Shown here: one piece after another, positions 1 through 9,106 of the stretch
Layout of the letters: each line of letters starts with the position of its first letter
How positions within the stretch are numbered: the first letter of the stretch is position 1
NCBI RefSeq assembly: GCF_018967845.1
Contig: NZ_JAHLZZ010000001.1
Span: 124,001-188,000, forward strand
Direction of reading: 5' to 3'
Length of the DNA: 64,000 nt
Source: Hymenobacter siberiensis
GTDB taxonomy: Bacteria > Bacteroidota > Bacteroidia > Cytophagales > Hymenobacteraceae
Position numbers and translations under genes: made by a program
Notes under the pieces: model-generated
The model's input: the letters and a program-made list of their open reading frames with translations, nothing else
Told to the model about the DNA's origin: nothing
Database searches by the model: none

Positions 1-1
1 C

Positions 2-649
2 GACCTCAATAACCTCTCCTTCACGACCGGCGTGGGCGCGGCCGTAGCTCCCGCCGACTCGCTGCTGCACGGCCCCGCCGGCAACCCGGTGGCCATGGAA
101 TACCACAACGGGGCCAGCATCACCCTCGCTCCCACCGCCAATGCCAGCGTACGCGGCGTGTTGTTTCGGCCCAGCGTGGCTACTACCGGTGCCACGGGGG
201 CCATTGTGGCGCGGGCCCGCTACGGCCAGGGCCGGGTAGCTGCCCTGGGCGATTCTTCGCCGCCCGACGATGGCACCGGTGCGCCCGGCAATAACCTGTA
301 CGACGGCTGGGCAGCCGAAGCCAACGGCGACCATGCCCGCCTGCTGCTCAATGCCACCATCTGGCTGGCTACGCCCACCCGCACCGCTATGGCCACCCGC
401 CACGCCACGGAAGCCGACTTCAGTATTTACCCCAATCCCAGTGCCGATGCTTTTTTCATCAGCGGCAACGTGCTGCCGGTTGAAATCCGCTGCCACGACA
501 TGCTGGGCAAGGCAATTGCTATTACCAGTGCGGCGGCTGGCGTGGGCGCCGTGCGCGTCGATGCTGCCGGGCTGGCGCCGGGCCTCTACGTGCTGCGCCT
601 GCGCCTACCCGATGGACAGGTGCTCACCCGCCAGATTGCCCGGCAATAA
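2..649 (+). CDS. C-terminal part of a T9SS-exported protein (start outside window)
   Basis: The frame is open from base 2 with no start, so only about 215 C-terminal residues are visible. The last 80 or so form a type IX secretion (Por) sorting domain: a YPNPSADAFF motif, a short beta-sandwich, GLAPGLYVLRL near the end and a basic tail. In Bacteroidota this domain directs a Sec-exported protein across the outer membrane. The segment before it (ARYGQGRVAALGDSS, then LLNATIWLA) resembles the tail of amidotransferase-like domains seen in secreted Bacteroidota proteins, but the catalytic part would lie upstream of the window, so no enzymatic function is assigned. It converges with the PRC-barrel gene. 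Confidence 0.85.
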   Translation, partial: DLNNLSFTTGVGAAVAPADSLLHGPAGNPVAMEYHNGASITLAPTANASVRGVLFRPSVATTGATGAIVARARYGQGRVAALGDSSPPDDGTGAPGNNLYDGWAAEANGDHARLLLNATIWLATPTRTAMATRHATEADFSIYPNPSADAFFISGNVLPVEIRCHDMLGKAIAITSAAAGVGAVRVDAAGLAPGLYVLRLRLPDGQVLTRQIARQ

Positions 650-667
650 AGCCCGTCCGGCTCCGGA

Positions 668-1120
668 TCAGGAAGCCCGGCGGCGGTTATAGAAGCTGCC
701 CGTATCGAACGAGTCCTGCTCGTAGAAGCGCGGGTTGGCAGGGGCAGCCTCTTTTCCCAGCGCCCGCAACATGGCCTCTTCGTACTCGCGGGTAATCTGC
801 ACCTCGATGTAAGGCGGGTAGTTCAGGACCGACGCTTCATTGAGCGCGGGCACGAACACGTTGTCGCCATCCTCATCCAGCGAAGCGGCCCCAATGGGCA
901 GCAAAATGTGGTTTTCGTGTTCGTTGGTTTGGAAGCGACCATCCAGCGCTACGTCCAGGTAGCGCACTTTCATAGCTTCGGGCTCCACAATCAATTCGAA
1001 CACCGTGCCCAGGGCCTGGCCATCGCTACCCCGCACGGTCCAGCCGCGCACGTCGGGGTTGTCGTCGGCCACTTCAAAATCGGTGAGGTCGCGCAAGCGG
1101 CGCAGAACGGGAGTTTCCAT
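668..1120 (-). CDS. PRC-barrel domain protein
   Basis: This 150-residue soluble protein has a PRC-barrel fold in its first 80 residues: LRDLTDFEVADDNPDVRGW, then GSDGQALGTVFELIVE and a conserved KVRYLDVALDG strand. PRC-barrel domains occur in photosynthetic reaction-centre subunit H, in RimM and in many stand-alone stress or RNA-related proteins. The stand-alone type usually has no assigned reaction. The C-terminal third is acidic and tyrosine-rich (NYPPYIEVQITREYEEAML). There is no signal peptide or membrane segment, so it is probably cytoplasmic. The gene follows the 221-residue anchored protein on the same strand, across a gap that holds an inverted repeat. Confidence 0.75.
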   Translation of the reverse strand: METPVLRRLRDLTDFEVADDNPDVRGWTVRGSDGQALGTVFELIVEPEAMKVRYLDVALDGRFQTNEHENHILLPIGAASLDEDGDNVFVPALNEASVLNYPPYIEVQITREYEEAMLRALGKEAAPANPRFYEQDSFDTGSFYNRRRAS

Positions 1121-1130
1121 AGCAAATACG

Positions 1131-1202
1131 TTTCTGGTTTGTTGTTGCTGGCTTCTGGTTCAAATCGTTAGCCGCACAAAGTCAGCAACGAGAAACCAGA
1201 AA
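1131..1202. repeat. intergenic inverted repeat, 20-bp arms
   Basis: Arms at 1131-1150 and 1183-1202 are inverted copies of each other with 18 of 20 positions matching, around a 32-nt loop. It sits between the stop of the 221-residue gene and the start of the PRC-barrel gene. It may act as a transcript-ending or processing hairpin, though it lacks a clear U-tract. Confidence 0.7.
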
Positions 1203-1203
1203 C

Positions 1204-1869
1204 CTAACGCTGAGCTGGCTCGCTAAGTACGCGCACGGCGGCGGCGGCCTGGGTTAGGAACTGTTGGTTCTGCTGCTGCTCGGGGGCCGTAGCGCTACGG
1301 CCAGATAGCTGCCCTGCGAGGCTCACCAACGTATTGGCCTCATTTTCAAGCTCGGGATAGGCCTTTTGCTGCATGGCCCGGATGAGACCGGCCGCCGCCA
1401 CGAAACCGGGGCGCAGGCTGGTATTGGGCTCGCCGAGGCGGGCGGTGGCACTGGTCAGGTTGTCGCGCTGCTCGGTGGTGGTAGGGGTGCGCAGGTCGTC
1501 GCGGTCGGTGAGGGAAACCAGCACGCCGGTCAGTTTTTGCAGGCCGTTGCGAGCGTAATCGGGCGCGGCCGGGTCGGAGGCGGCCTGTGTAGCCAGGGAG
1601 GCGGCCGTTTCGAAACTACCGGCGGCAGTCGCGGCACCCTGGGTAGTATCGCCCTGCGGAATGCCATCAACGGTCTCCCGGCGCGCAGCCTGGTCTACGG
1701 CCGCAGCGGCCCCCAGCGTATCCGAGGCGGCAACGGGCGGCGCGGGCTCATCGGCCGGGTCGGAACGCAGGAAGAAATAAGCAGCTACCGCCACTAATAC
1801 GGCCGCCAGCAGCACCAGCAGCCACGGGCTGGGCGCCGATTTTTTACGTTGAATGTTGATGTCAGCCAT
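1204..1869 (-). CDS. membrane-anchored protein of unknown function
   Basis: Unrecognised. The 221-residue product has a short basic N-terminus (NIQRKKSAPSP), one transmembrane helix at about residues 16-35 (LLVLLAAVLVAVAAYFFL), a low-complexity Ala/Pro/Thr linker to about residue 85, and then a predicted helical domain (residues 90-221) rich in Ala, Leu and Gln. This is a typical signal-anchor layout, with the helical domain in the periplasm. The phrase AGLIRAMQQKAYPELENEA and the C-terminal QQNQQFLTQAAAAV suggest a helical bundle. No catalytic motif is visible. The start chosen is the ATG at 1869, which places the basic residues before the helix. Confidence 0.6.
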   Translation of the reverse strand: MADINIQRKKSAPSPWLLVLLAAVLVAVAAYFFLRSDPADEPAPPVAASDTLGAAAAVDQAARRETVDGIPQGDTTQGAATAAGSFETAASLATQAASDPAAPDYARNGLQKLTGVLVSLTDRDDLRTPTTTEQRDNLTSATARLGEPNTSLRPGFVAAAGLIRAMQQKAYPELENEANTLVSLAGQLSGRSATAPEQQQNQQFLTQAAAAVRVLSEPAQR

Positions 1870-1985
1870 ATCGGGAGTTGGGAGAATGGCTTGAATTTAC
1901 GAGGTGCGGCGAAAAATAGCCGATTTGCGCGGCCGGTAGCATACTTGCGGCTACGCCCGCCACCCAGGGTCGGCGCCCCCACCCA

Positions 1986-3023
1986 ATGCCTTCACCACCA
2001 CCATCCACCCTTTACCTGGCTGACTTACAGTCGCGGGGGCTGCTGCCACCGACCCAGACCACCCGCATTATCGCCAGCGAGCGCACCCAGCCATTTTCCC
2101 TGCACTACGAGTTACGGGCGCTGCTTTACCTGGGCATTACGCTGCTGGCCGGCGGCCTGGACGTGCTGGTGTACCAGCATATCAACACCATTGGGCACGG
2201 CATTATCATCGCCCTCATTGCCGCCCTCATGGCCGCGTGCTTCACCTACGCGGCGCCGCTCCCTTCACCTGGGGGGGTGGCTTCTAAAACCTCAGTGGGG
2301 GCCGACTACCTCCTGCTGGCTACCTGCTGCTGGTGGTGCTGGTGGTGCTGGAGGGTTACGTACAGTACCAATACCAGTTTTTCGGCAACCGCTACGGGCT
2401 GGCCACGGCGCTGCCGGCGCTGGTTTTCGTGCCGCTAGCCTATTGGTTCGACCACCGGGGAGGTGCTCCATGGGCCTTACCGCGCTGGCGTCGTGGGTGG
2501 GCCTCACGGTAGCGCCGCTGGCCGTGCTCACCGAAAACGAGTTCTGGAGCGACCATATTCGCGGGGCCGCCGTCGGCCTGGGCGGGCTGCTGATGCTGAC
2601 GGGTTTTTACTCGGAGTACCGGGGGCGCAAGGCGCATTTCGCATTCACGTACCTGTTGCTGGGCAGCAACCTGGCGCTGGCCGCGCTGGCGACTTCACTG
2701 GTACGGGCGGCTTTTCACGAGCAGCCTTTGGTGGGCCAAGGCACGGTGGCACTCATGCTGGGGCTGTGCGCGGGTCTGTACTCATACGCCCGGCGCACGC
2801 AGTCGTATTGGTTTCTGGTGCTGGCGGCGGGCTACGCTTATTTCGGCGCCTGCTACCTACTGGTGCAGCTGGTGCTGCTGTTTCCCGATGACACCATCGT
2901 ACTGATGGCCCCTTCCTGCTATTACCGCTGTCAGCCCTGCTGGTCGTGTTGTTCTTCCTCAATGTGAGGAAAATCCTGCACGGCCCGGCGGCGCCTGTTG
3001 CTCCCCTCCCCCCTACCTCAGCC
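1986..3023 (+). pseudogene. broken DUF2157-like multi-pass membrane protein gene
   Basis: Homologous-looking sequence runs through this stretch but changes frame at least three times. It starts at ATG 1986 (SERTQPFSLHYELRALLYLG), and that frame holds to about 2316. A second frame reads GYLLLVVLVVLEGYVQYQYQ from 2318. A third frame reads MGLTALASWVGLTVAPLAV from about 2469 to 2908. The first frame returns as LLPLSALLVVLFFLNVRK from 2919. Joined, the pieces give a hydrophobic protein with about nine helices, like the DUF2157-type proteins of Cytophagales. The shifts lie near G-runs and repeated CTG/GTG codons. Decay is favoured because the next gene is broken as well, but assembly error is possible. 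Confidence 0.65.
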
Positions 3024-4222
3024 ATGAACAGGCAAGCCTACAACCCCAACTGGGCATTTCATACTGCCCTGCGCGCCCGGGCGGCACGCTGGCAGCGCCA
3101 GCAGCTGCTTGGTGAGGACCAGCTAAAGGCCATTGAAGCGGCATATCCGCTGGAGTACTACCGCCCGGCGTAGCCCCTGCGGGTGGGCCTGTTCCTGTTT
3201 GCATTGCTGGGAATAAGCATGGCATCCGGCTTCATTTTTTTGATTGGCCATAAGCTGCCAATCGCGAGCGGTATCATTAGCTGTGCGGCATGCTTTGGCA
3301 TGCTGGAACTACTGATAAAAGACCGCCGCCTCTACCACTGCGGAGCCGATAACACCTTGCTATAGGTAGGCTTGGCTGCGGCGGGCAGCCTGATTCCCTA
3401 CATTTTCAGCACCTATTTGTGGAGCGGTTACTACGCATCGTTTCGCGTCACCGATGGCCATTTGCTGGTTCCGCTCACCCTGATACTGGCGCTACTGGCA
3501 GCGGCGGTCCTGCGCTATGCCGATGCGCTGGTCACGGCAGCCGCTTTTGCTGTCCTGCTGCTCTTGGTGAGTGTTACGGCCCTGCAAAGTCCGTGGGGCA
3601 GGCCCTGCTGCCTTTCCTGATAATGGCCACGGCGGCCGGCGGGCTATTCCTCTACCGCATGCTGGCCCGGCGCGTGGCCGGCACGCCCCTGGCCGACTAC
3701 TACACCAGCTGCCTGCTCATGCTGAAGGTACTGACCCTGGCCGTATTCTACCTCGGCGGCAACTACCTGGTAGTGTGCGAAGGGAATGCCGAGCTTCACA
3801 GCCTCAATGTATCTGTGCAAATACCGTTTGCGCCGCTCTTCTATCTATTCACGGCGGGCATTCCACTTCTGTATATCACGCTGGGCCTGCGCCGGGCCGA
3901 CCGCCCCCTGCTCCTGCTGAGCTTGTTGGCACTGGCATTCTCCATCTTCACTCTGCGGCACTACCGCTCGCTGCTACCGCCCGAAATAGCCGCCGTAGCG
4001 ACTGGCGCTCTGCTTACGGTACTGCTGGCCGGCGCATTGCTCCGCGCCCTACGCCCCGCCCGCTTCGGCCTCACCTCGCTGCCCGACGATGAGCCACGCC
4101 ACTTCAACCTCGAAAACCTGATTCAGGCCCAAACTGCCCACGCACTCGATGCGCCCGCCTTGGGTGGCTTCGAGTTCGGCGGTGGGCAATCGGGTGGCGG
4201 AGGGGCCACCGGGCAGTTTTAA
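3024..4222 (+). pseudogene. broken multi-pass membrane protein gene, partner of the preceding one
   Basis: From ATG 3024 the frame reads MNRQAYNPNWAFHTALRAR, a soluble start, followed by hydrophobic helices. It is interrupted by in-frame TAG codons at 3171-3173 and 3363-3365, and homologous sequence continues after each (GLFLFALLGISMASGF; AAAGSLIPYIFSTYLWSG). Near 3595 the frame shifts, and the remainder (LPFLIMATAAGGLFLYRML to a Gly-rich tail GGGQSGGGGATGQF) stays open to 4222. The intact product would be about 400 residues with some ten helices. It was probably cotranscribed with the gene before it. Its stop overlaps that of the convergent cysteine desulfurase by 4 bp. Function unknown. Confidence 0.6.
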
Positions 4223-5394
4223 CCCTGCACTGCCACCGGCCGGTACAGCTTGGCCAGCACGGCCACGGCGTAGTCCACTTCTGCTTCGGTATTCATCTTG
4301 CTCATCGAAAAGCGGACGGTGGCACGGCCGGGGTCGCAGCCCAGGGCTTCGAGCACATGCGAGCCCGCCTGGGCCCCACTGGTGCAGGCCGAGCCCCCCG
4401 AAGCCGCCACCTTGCTGATATCGAGGTTGAACAACAGCATTTCGCTGATGGCCGACGGTGGCAGGCTCACGCTCAGCACCGTGTAAAGGCTCTTATCGGC
4501 GTGCTCCGACAGGCCGTTGAACTGCACATCCTCCACCTCGGCGCGGAGTTTTTCGATGAAGCGGGTCTTCAACGCCTGCACCTGCGCGTGGTGGGCGGCC
4601 AGGTCGCGCACCGCGATTTCCAGCGCCTTGACCAAGCCCACAATGCCGTACACGTTCTCCGTACCCGAGCGCACATTGCGCTCCTGCGAGCCGCCGTGAA
4701 TGAGCGGACTCACCCGCAAGCCGCTGCGGGTGTAGATAAACCCCACCCCCTTCGGCCCATGAAATTTATGGGCCGAACCCACCAGAAAATGGTTTTTCAG
4801 CTGCTGCACGTCGTGCCGGTAATGCCCCATCGTCTGCACCGTATCGGTGTGAAACACGGCATCGTAGCGGGCACAGATATCACCAATGGCGGCAATGTCA
4901 TTCAGGTTGCCAATTTCATTGTTGGCGTGCATCAGGCTCACAAACGTGCGCGACTGCGTGGCCAGCAGCTCCTCCAGGTGACCCAAATCCAGGGTTCCCT
5001 GCGCGTCGTGTTTCACGTAGTGCAGCTCAATCTCGCCGCTTTTGGCCAGTACCTGCAACGGGTGCAGCACGGCATGGTGCTCCATCGGCGAGGTAATGGC
5101 GTGCTTTAGCCCCAGTGTGCGCACACTGCCAAAGGCGGCATAATTGTCGGCCTCGGTGCCACCGCTCGTGAAAATGATTTCGGCCGGAGCGGCATTCAGC
5201 AGGTGCGCCACCGTTTTGCGGGCGTTCTCGATGGCGGCGCGCACCTGCCGGCCCGGGCCGTGCAGGCTGCTCGGGTTGCCGTAGTGCTGGCTCAGAAAGG
5301 GCAGCATGGCCTCCAGCACCTCGGGGTCGAGGGGCGTGGTAGCGGCATTGTCGAAATAAACGAAAGCGGGCGCGTTGGGGGAAATTGTGCTCAT
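4219..5394 (-). CDS. iscS: cysteine desulfurase (NifS/IscS family)
   Basis: This PLP enzyme takes sulfur from L-cysteine as a persulfide for Fe-S cluster and thio-cofactor synthesis in the cytoplasm. Counting from ATG 5394 (391 residues), YFDNAATTPLDP opens the fold, the PLP-binding Lys is K210 in GSAHKFHGPKG, and the persulfide-forming Cys is C337 in the mobile loop ASGGSACTSG. A longer reading from 5463 exists, but it runs through a hairpin and lacks family similarity, so the inner ATG is preferred. No iscU or scaffold gene is adjacent. The assignment as IscS rather than NifS or a SufS-like enzyme rests on the group-I loop sequence. Confidence 0.9.
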   Translation of the reverse strand: MSTISPNAPAFVYFDNAATTPLDPEVLEAMLPFLSQHYGNPSSLHGPGRQVRAAIENARKTVAHLLNAAPAEIIFTSGGTEADNYAAFGSVRTLGLKHAITSPMEHHAVLHPLQVLAKSGEIELHYVKHDAQGTLDLGHLEELLATQSRTFVSLMHANNEIGNLNDIAAIGDICARYDAVFHTDTVQTMGHYRHDVQQLKNHFLVGSAHKFHGPKGVGFIYTRSGLRVSPLIHGGSQERNVRSGTENVYGIVGLVKALEIAVRDLAAHHAQVQALKTRFIEKLRAEVEDVQFNGLSEHADKSLYTVLSVSLPPSAISEMLLFNLDISKVAASGGSACTSGAQAGSHVLEALGCDPGRATVRFSMSKMNTEAEVDYAVAVLAKLYRPVAVQG

Positions 5395-5410
5395 AGGAAT
5401 CGTTTCAGCA

Positions 5411-5450
5411 GAAAAAGGCAGAAGCCGGGTGTGGGTGCACCCGGCTTCTT
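5411..5450 (-). terminator. hairpin between glmM and the cysteine desulfurase gene
   Basis: A perfect 11-bp GC-rich stem (5421-5431 with 5438-5448) has a 6-nt loop. On the minus strand it is followed within 3-4 nt by a run of five T. It fits a rho-independent terminator for glmM, placed just before the desulfurase start. Confidence 0.7.
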
Positions 5451-5535
5451 TCAAGCTATACACAAATACAAATTTGGGCTTTCGAATTGAAACTACTCCA
5501 CAGCAGCCGCGCTAAATGCGCAACACCCCGACTAA

Positions 5536-6933
5536 CTACGCCTTTGCGGCGATAATTTCCTTGATATCACCAATGATTTTCTGGGCCAGATAATCAGCCG
5601 TAGAGTTCGAATCCGACTCGGCATAGATGCGGATAATGGGTTCGGTATTAGACTTGCGCAGGTGCACCCACTCCTTATCGAACTCAATTTTCACGCCGTC
5701 AATCGTATTCACGGGCTGCTTGGCGTAGCGCTGCTCCATCTTGGCCAGCACGTCGTCGGTGTTGATGTCCGACGTCAGTTCAATCTTGTTTTTCGAGATG
5801 AAATAGCTCGGGTACGAGTTGCGCAGGCGGCTCACCGTGAGGCCGGTTTTGGCCAGGTGCGTCAGAAACAGCGCAATGCCAACCAGGGCGTCGCGGCCAT
5901 AGTGCAGTTCGGGGTAAATGATGCCCCCGTTGCCTTCGCCACCGATTACGGCGTTGGTTTCCTTCATTTTCGTCACCACATTCACCTCGCCCACGGCGGC
6001 GGCCGAATAGTTGCCACCGGCCTTCTCGGTCACGTCGCGCAGGGCGCGGGTGCTGCTCAAGTTGCTCACGGTATTGCCGCCGCCCAAGCTTTGCAGCACG
6101 TAGTCGGCCACGGCCACCAGCGTGTATTCTTCGCCGAACATCTCGCCGTTTTCGCTCACCAGCGCCAGGCGGTCCACGTCGGGGTCTACCACGATGCCGA
6201 GGTCGAAGCCGCCTTTTTCCAGCACCTTGGCAATGTCGCGCAGGTGCTCGGGCAGCGGCTCGGGGTTGTGGGCAAAGTCGCCGGTGGGCTCGCAATGCAA
6301 TTTTTCGATGGTCGTCACGCCCAGCGCTTCCAGCAGCTGCGGCACGGCAAAGCCCCCCGACGAGTTCACGGCATCCACCACCACCCGGAAGTTGCGGGCC
6401 TTAATGGCTTCCACGTCCACCAGCGGCAGCGCCAGAATAGCTTCAATGTGCTTTTCCAAGAAAGTGGTATCCGTGGTGTACTGGCCCAGCTTGGTCACGG
6501 GCGCAAAGTCAAAGTCCTCGTTTTCGGCCGAGGCCAGCACCTGCTGCCCATCGGCTTCCGAGATAAATTCGCCGATGGCGTTCAGCAGCTTCAGTGCGTT
6601 CCACTGCTTGGGGTTGTGCGAAGCCGTGAGGATAATGCCGCCGGCCGCCTTCATGGCGGGCACCGCCATTTCCACGGTGGGCGTGGTGCTCAGGCCGAGG
6701 TCGCACACATCGAGGCCGAGGCCCTGCAGCGTAGCGGCCACCAGGCGGCTCACCATATCGCCCGAAATCCGAGCATCGCGGCCGACAATAATCAGCTTGC
6801 TATCAGTATTTTGGGTTTTAACCCAGGTACCATACGCGGCGGCATACTTCACCACGTCGAGCGGCGTGAGGCCCTGGCCCACCGGCCCGCCAATAGTGCC
6901 ACGGATACCGGAAATAGATTTGATTAAAGTCAC
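5536..6933 (-). CDS. glmM: phosphoglucosamine mutase
   Basis: It converts glucosamine-6-phosphate to glucosamine-1-phosphate on the route to UDP-GlcNAc for peptidoglycan and lipid A. The 465 residues have the four-domain alpha-D-phosphohexomutase layout: ISGIRGTIGG at the start, the phosphoserine loop TASHNP (residues 103-108, Ser105), the Mg loop DPDVDR (250-255), the sugar-specificity loop GGEGNGG (331-337) and the phosphate-binding RKSNTEP near the C-terminus. The GEGNGG form fits GlmM or a phosphomannomutase/phosphoglucomutase hybrid; GlmM is the usual call in this phylum. The start is GTG at 6933, with a possible -7 box upstream at 6956-6963. It is divergent from mazG. Confidence 0.88.
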   Translation of the reverse strand: MTLIKSISGIRGTIGGPVGQGLTPLDVVKYAAAYGTWVKTQNTDSKLIIVGRDARISGDMVSRLVAATLQGLGLDVCDLGLSTTPTVEMAVPAMKAAGGIILTASHNPKQWNALKLLNAIGEFISEADGQQVLASAENEDFDFAPVTKLGQYTTDTTFLEKHIEAILALPLVDVEAIKARNFRVVVDAVNSSGGFAVPQLLEALGVTTIEKLHCEPTGDFAHNPEPLPEHLRDIAKVLEKGGFDLGIVVDPDVDRLALVSENGEMFGEEYTLVAVADYVLQSLGGGNTVSNLSSTRALRDVTEKAGGNYSAAAVGEVNVVTKMKETNAVIGGEGNGGIIYPELHYGRDALVGIALFLTHLAKTGLTVSRLRNSYPSYFISKNKIELTSDINTDDVLAKMEQRYAKQPVNTIDGVKIEFDKEWVHLRKSNTEPIIRIYAESDSNSTADYLAQKIIGDIKEIIAAKA

Positions 6934-6955
6934 GGAGGTAGTTAATTTGAAAGAC

Positions 6956-6963
6956 CAAAATTA
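6956..6963 (-). promoter_or_regulatory. candidate -7 box for glmM
   Basis: On the minus strand this reads TAATTTTG, an exact match to the Bacteroidota sigma-70 -7 consensus TAnnTTTG, 22 nt before the GTG start. No well-spaced -33 TTG was found, so the call is tentative. Confidence 0.35.
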
Positions 6964-6995
6964 GGCATTAGCAACCGGTTGGCGGCACGGACTTT

Positions 6996-7003
6996 TATCT
7001 TTG
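6996..7003 (+). promoter_or_regulatory. candidate -7 box for mazG, possibly leaderless
   Basis: TATCTTTG matches TAnnTTTG exactly and ends 5 nt before ATG 7009. Transcription would then begin at or next to the start codon, giving a leaderless mRNA. A TTG at 6979-6981 is closer than the usual -33 spacing. Confidence 0.4.
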
Positions 7004-7008
7004 GAACA

Positions 7009-7866
7009 ATGGAAAACCCCACAAATTCGCCTAATGTTCTGCTTACCAGTGCTCGCCGGCCCGCGCAGCTCGAAGCATTCGGCCGCCTGCTCGACGTACT
7101 CGACCGCCTCCGCACTGAATGTCCCTGGGATAAAAAACAAACCCTGCAGACCCTGCGGCACCTCACCATCGAGGAAACCTACGAAATCAGCGACGCCATT
7201 CTGCGCGACGACCTGCCCGACCTGAAAAAGGAACTGGGCGATGTCATGCTTCACCTGATTTTTTACGCCCGCATCGCCGCCGAAAAAGGCGCCTTCGACA
7301 TTGCCGACGTGCTCAATGCCCAGTGCGAGAAGCTCATTTACCGCCACCCGCACATCTACGGCGATGTGCAGGCCCACGACGAGGAGACGGTAAAGCGCAA
7401 TTGGGAGCAGCTCAAGCTCAAAGAAAAAGGCAATACCAACGGGGTGCTCGGCGGGGTACCCACTTCCCTGCCTGCGCTGGTAAAGGCCATGCGTATTCAG
7501 GAAAAAGCCCGGGGCGCGGGCTTCGACTGGGAGCAGCCCGAGCAGGTATGGGACAAAGTGCAGGAAGAATTAAACGAGTTTAGTACCGAGTACAGCCACG
7601 GCAATCCCGACCGGATGGACGCTGAAAAAGCGGCCGATGAATTTGGCGATTTACTCTTTTCGCTGGTCAATTTTGCCCGCTTCGCCGGCATCAATCCCGA
7701 AGAAGCACTGGAGCGCACCAACCGCAAGTTTATCAGCCGCTTTCAGTATCTGGAAACGGCCGCTGCCGCCAATAATCAGCACCTCGCCGACCTCTCGCTG
7801 GCCCAGATGGATGTGTACTGGGAAGAAGCCAAACGACGCCCTGCTCAACCCAAAGGCACGGTTTAG
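7009..7866 (+). CDS. mazG: nucleoside triphosphate pyrophosphohydrolase MazG
   Basis: MazG hydrolyses NTPs and dNTPs to the monophosphate and pyrophosphate, clearing aberrant nucleotides and affecting the stringent response. The 285-residue product contains two tandem MazG helical domains. The first has CPWDKKQTLQTLRHLTIEE with the metal-binding EETYE, then LKKELGDVMLHLIFYARIA. The second has EKAADEFGDLLFSLVNFARF. Both keep the EExxE/ExxD metal ligands. ATG 7009 is chosen over an upstream TTG because the residues before it are not family-like and a -7 box lies directly upstream. It is divergent from glmM with a 75-bp gap. Confidence 0.93.
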   Translation: MENPTNSPNVLLTSARRPAQLEAFGRLLDVLDRLRTECPWDKKQTLQTLRHLTIEETYEISDAILRDDLPDLKKELGDVMLHLIFYARIAAEKGAFDIADVLNAQCEKLIYRHPHIYGDVQAHDEETVKRNWEQLKLKEKGNTNGVLGGVPTSLPALVKAMRIQEKARGAGFDWEQPEQVWDKVQEELNEFSTEYSHGNPDRMDAEKAADEFGDLLFSLVNFARFAGINPEEALERTNRKFISRFQYLETAAAANNQHLADLSLAQMDVYWEEAKRRPAQPKGTV

Positions 7867-8136
7867 CATTGGGGAGGCTTCATCCAACTTTCATGGTAAT
7901 TCTAGTGGGCGCTGGCAACTTTTCTTTGGTCAGGCCGCGCTTTTTGGTTAGGTTTGCTCAACTAAGTGGGCTCGGTGGGTAATTTAGACTTTGATAAGTG
8001 CTATTCGACTTCTCTCGGAACGGGATTATCGATTGTCTTTTTTGCTAACGCCTGCACTCCTAACCAACTTTTTGCATTTTCTTTACCCACTCAATTCAAA
8101 TACTTCACACAACAACCCCCAAACAATCCGGAACAA

Positions 8137-9018
8137 ATGGAACAGAAAAATGCCATGAATACGAGCCCCCGGCCCGCCGCAACGGCCGCCAAAGCCGAAG
8201 CCCAAAGCAGCGGTGGTGCCTCGCTGTTCTCCGTCCTGGTTATCATCCTTGCTTACGTTGTCAGCCTCCTCATTTATAAGTTCGTGCTAGGCGACTCAAG
8301 CCACTTTCAAGGCGGCAACAATGAGAATAACCCCAACCCCGGCGACTACCTCGGGGTAGTTTTTAAGGGTGGTTTTGTAGTGCCGATTCTGATGTCGATG
8401 CTGCTCATGGTTATCACCTTCTCGATTGAGCGGATGCTGACCATCAGCAAGGCCAAAGGCTCCAAGAGCATCGAGAGTTTTGTGCGCACCGTGCGTCAGA
8501 AGCTGAACAGCAATGACATCAACGGCGCCCTCGCTGCCTGCGACCAGCAGAAAGGCTCGGTAGCTAACGTGGTGAAAGCCGGCCTGATGAAATACAACGA
8601 GATGGGCCGTGACCGCTCGATGGCCACTGACCAGCAAATCCTCGCCATCCAGAAGGAAATCGAAGAAAGCACCGCCCTGGAGCTGCCCATGCTGGAGAAA
8701 AACCTGGTTATCATCTCGACGCTGGCTTCTATTGCCACGCTGACGGGTCTGCTGGGCACGGTATTCGGTATGATTCGTGCCTTCGCCGCTCTGGCGCAGG
8801 CCGGTACTCCCGATGCAGTAGCTCTGGCAAACGGTATCTCGGAAGCCCTGATTAACACGGCACTGGGTATCGGTACTTCGGCCCTGGCCATCGTAGCCTA
8901 CAACTACTTCACCAGCAAGATTGACGAGCTGACTTACAGCATTGACGAGGCCGGTTTCAGCATCATCCAAACCTTTGCCGCTCAACACGGCAATAAGCAG
9001 AACGCCCAAACGGTTTAA
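8137..9018 (+). CDS. exbB: ExbB/TolQ-type proton channel subunit
   Basis: This is the inner-membrane channel that uses proton-motive force, with ExbD, to energize TonB. From ATG 8137 it has 293 residues: a short Ala-rich start, a first helix (SVLVIILAYVVSLLIYKFVLG), a second near residue 80 (GFVVPILMSMLLMVITFSIE), a cytoplasmic domain, and the conserved MotA/TolQ/ExbB block with LATIATLTGLLGTVFGMIRAF-like sequence and ALINTALGIGTSALAIVAYN. The extra N-terminal helix is common in Bacteroidota ExbB proteins. An in-frame extension to 7966 is rejected as non-homologous. It is first in an exbB-exbD-exbD-tonB operon. The 270 bp upstream hold no gene. Confidence 0.92.
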   Translation: MEQKNAMNTSPRPAATAAKAEAQSSGGASLFSVLVIILAYVVSLLIYKFVLGDSSHFQGGNNENNPNPGDYLGVVFKGGFVVPILMSMLLMVITFSIERMLTISKAKGSKSIESFVRTVRQKLNSNDINGALAACDQQKGSVANVVKAGLMKYNEMGRDRSMATDQQILAIQKEIEESTALELPMLEKNLVIISTLASIATLTGLLGTVFGMIRAFAALAQAGTPDAVALANGISEALINTALGIGTSALAIVAYNYFTSKIDELTYSIDEAGFSIIQTFAAQHGNKQNAQTV

Positions 9019-9106
9019 TTCCGTTTGTTAGCAAACTGCTGATGCACTAAAACGCGGGGCGGTTCGTTCTCCGGAATGAATCGCCCCCTTTTACCCCCAC
9101 CTCGCA

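Noticed and set aside
2311..2352. Run of TGC/TGG codons giving a Cys/Trp-rich peptide in one frame
   Set aside because: It is the wrong frame of a CTG/GTG-rich helix (LLLVVLVVLEGY) in the broken membrane gene, not a Cys-rich protein.
5662..6927. A long plus-strand open frame (421 residues) opposite glmM
   Set aside because: It is the antisense shadow of a clear GlmM gene in GC-rich DNA. It has a His/Gln/Val-biased composition and no domain.
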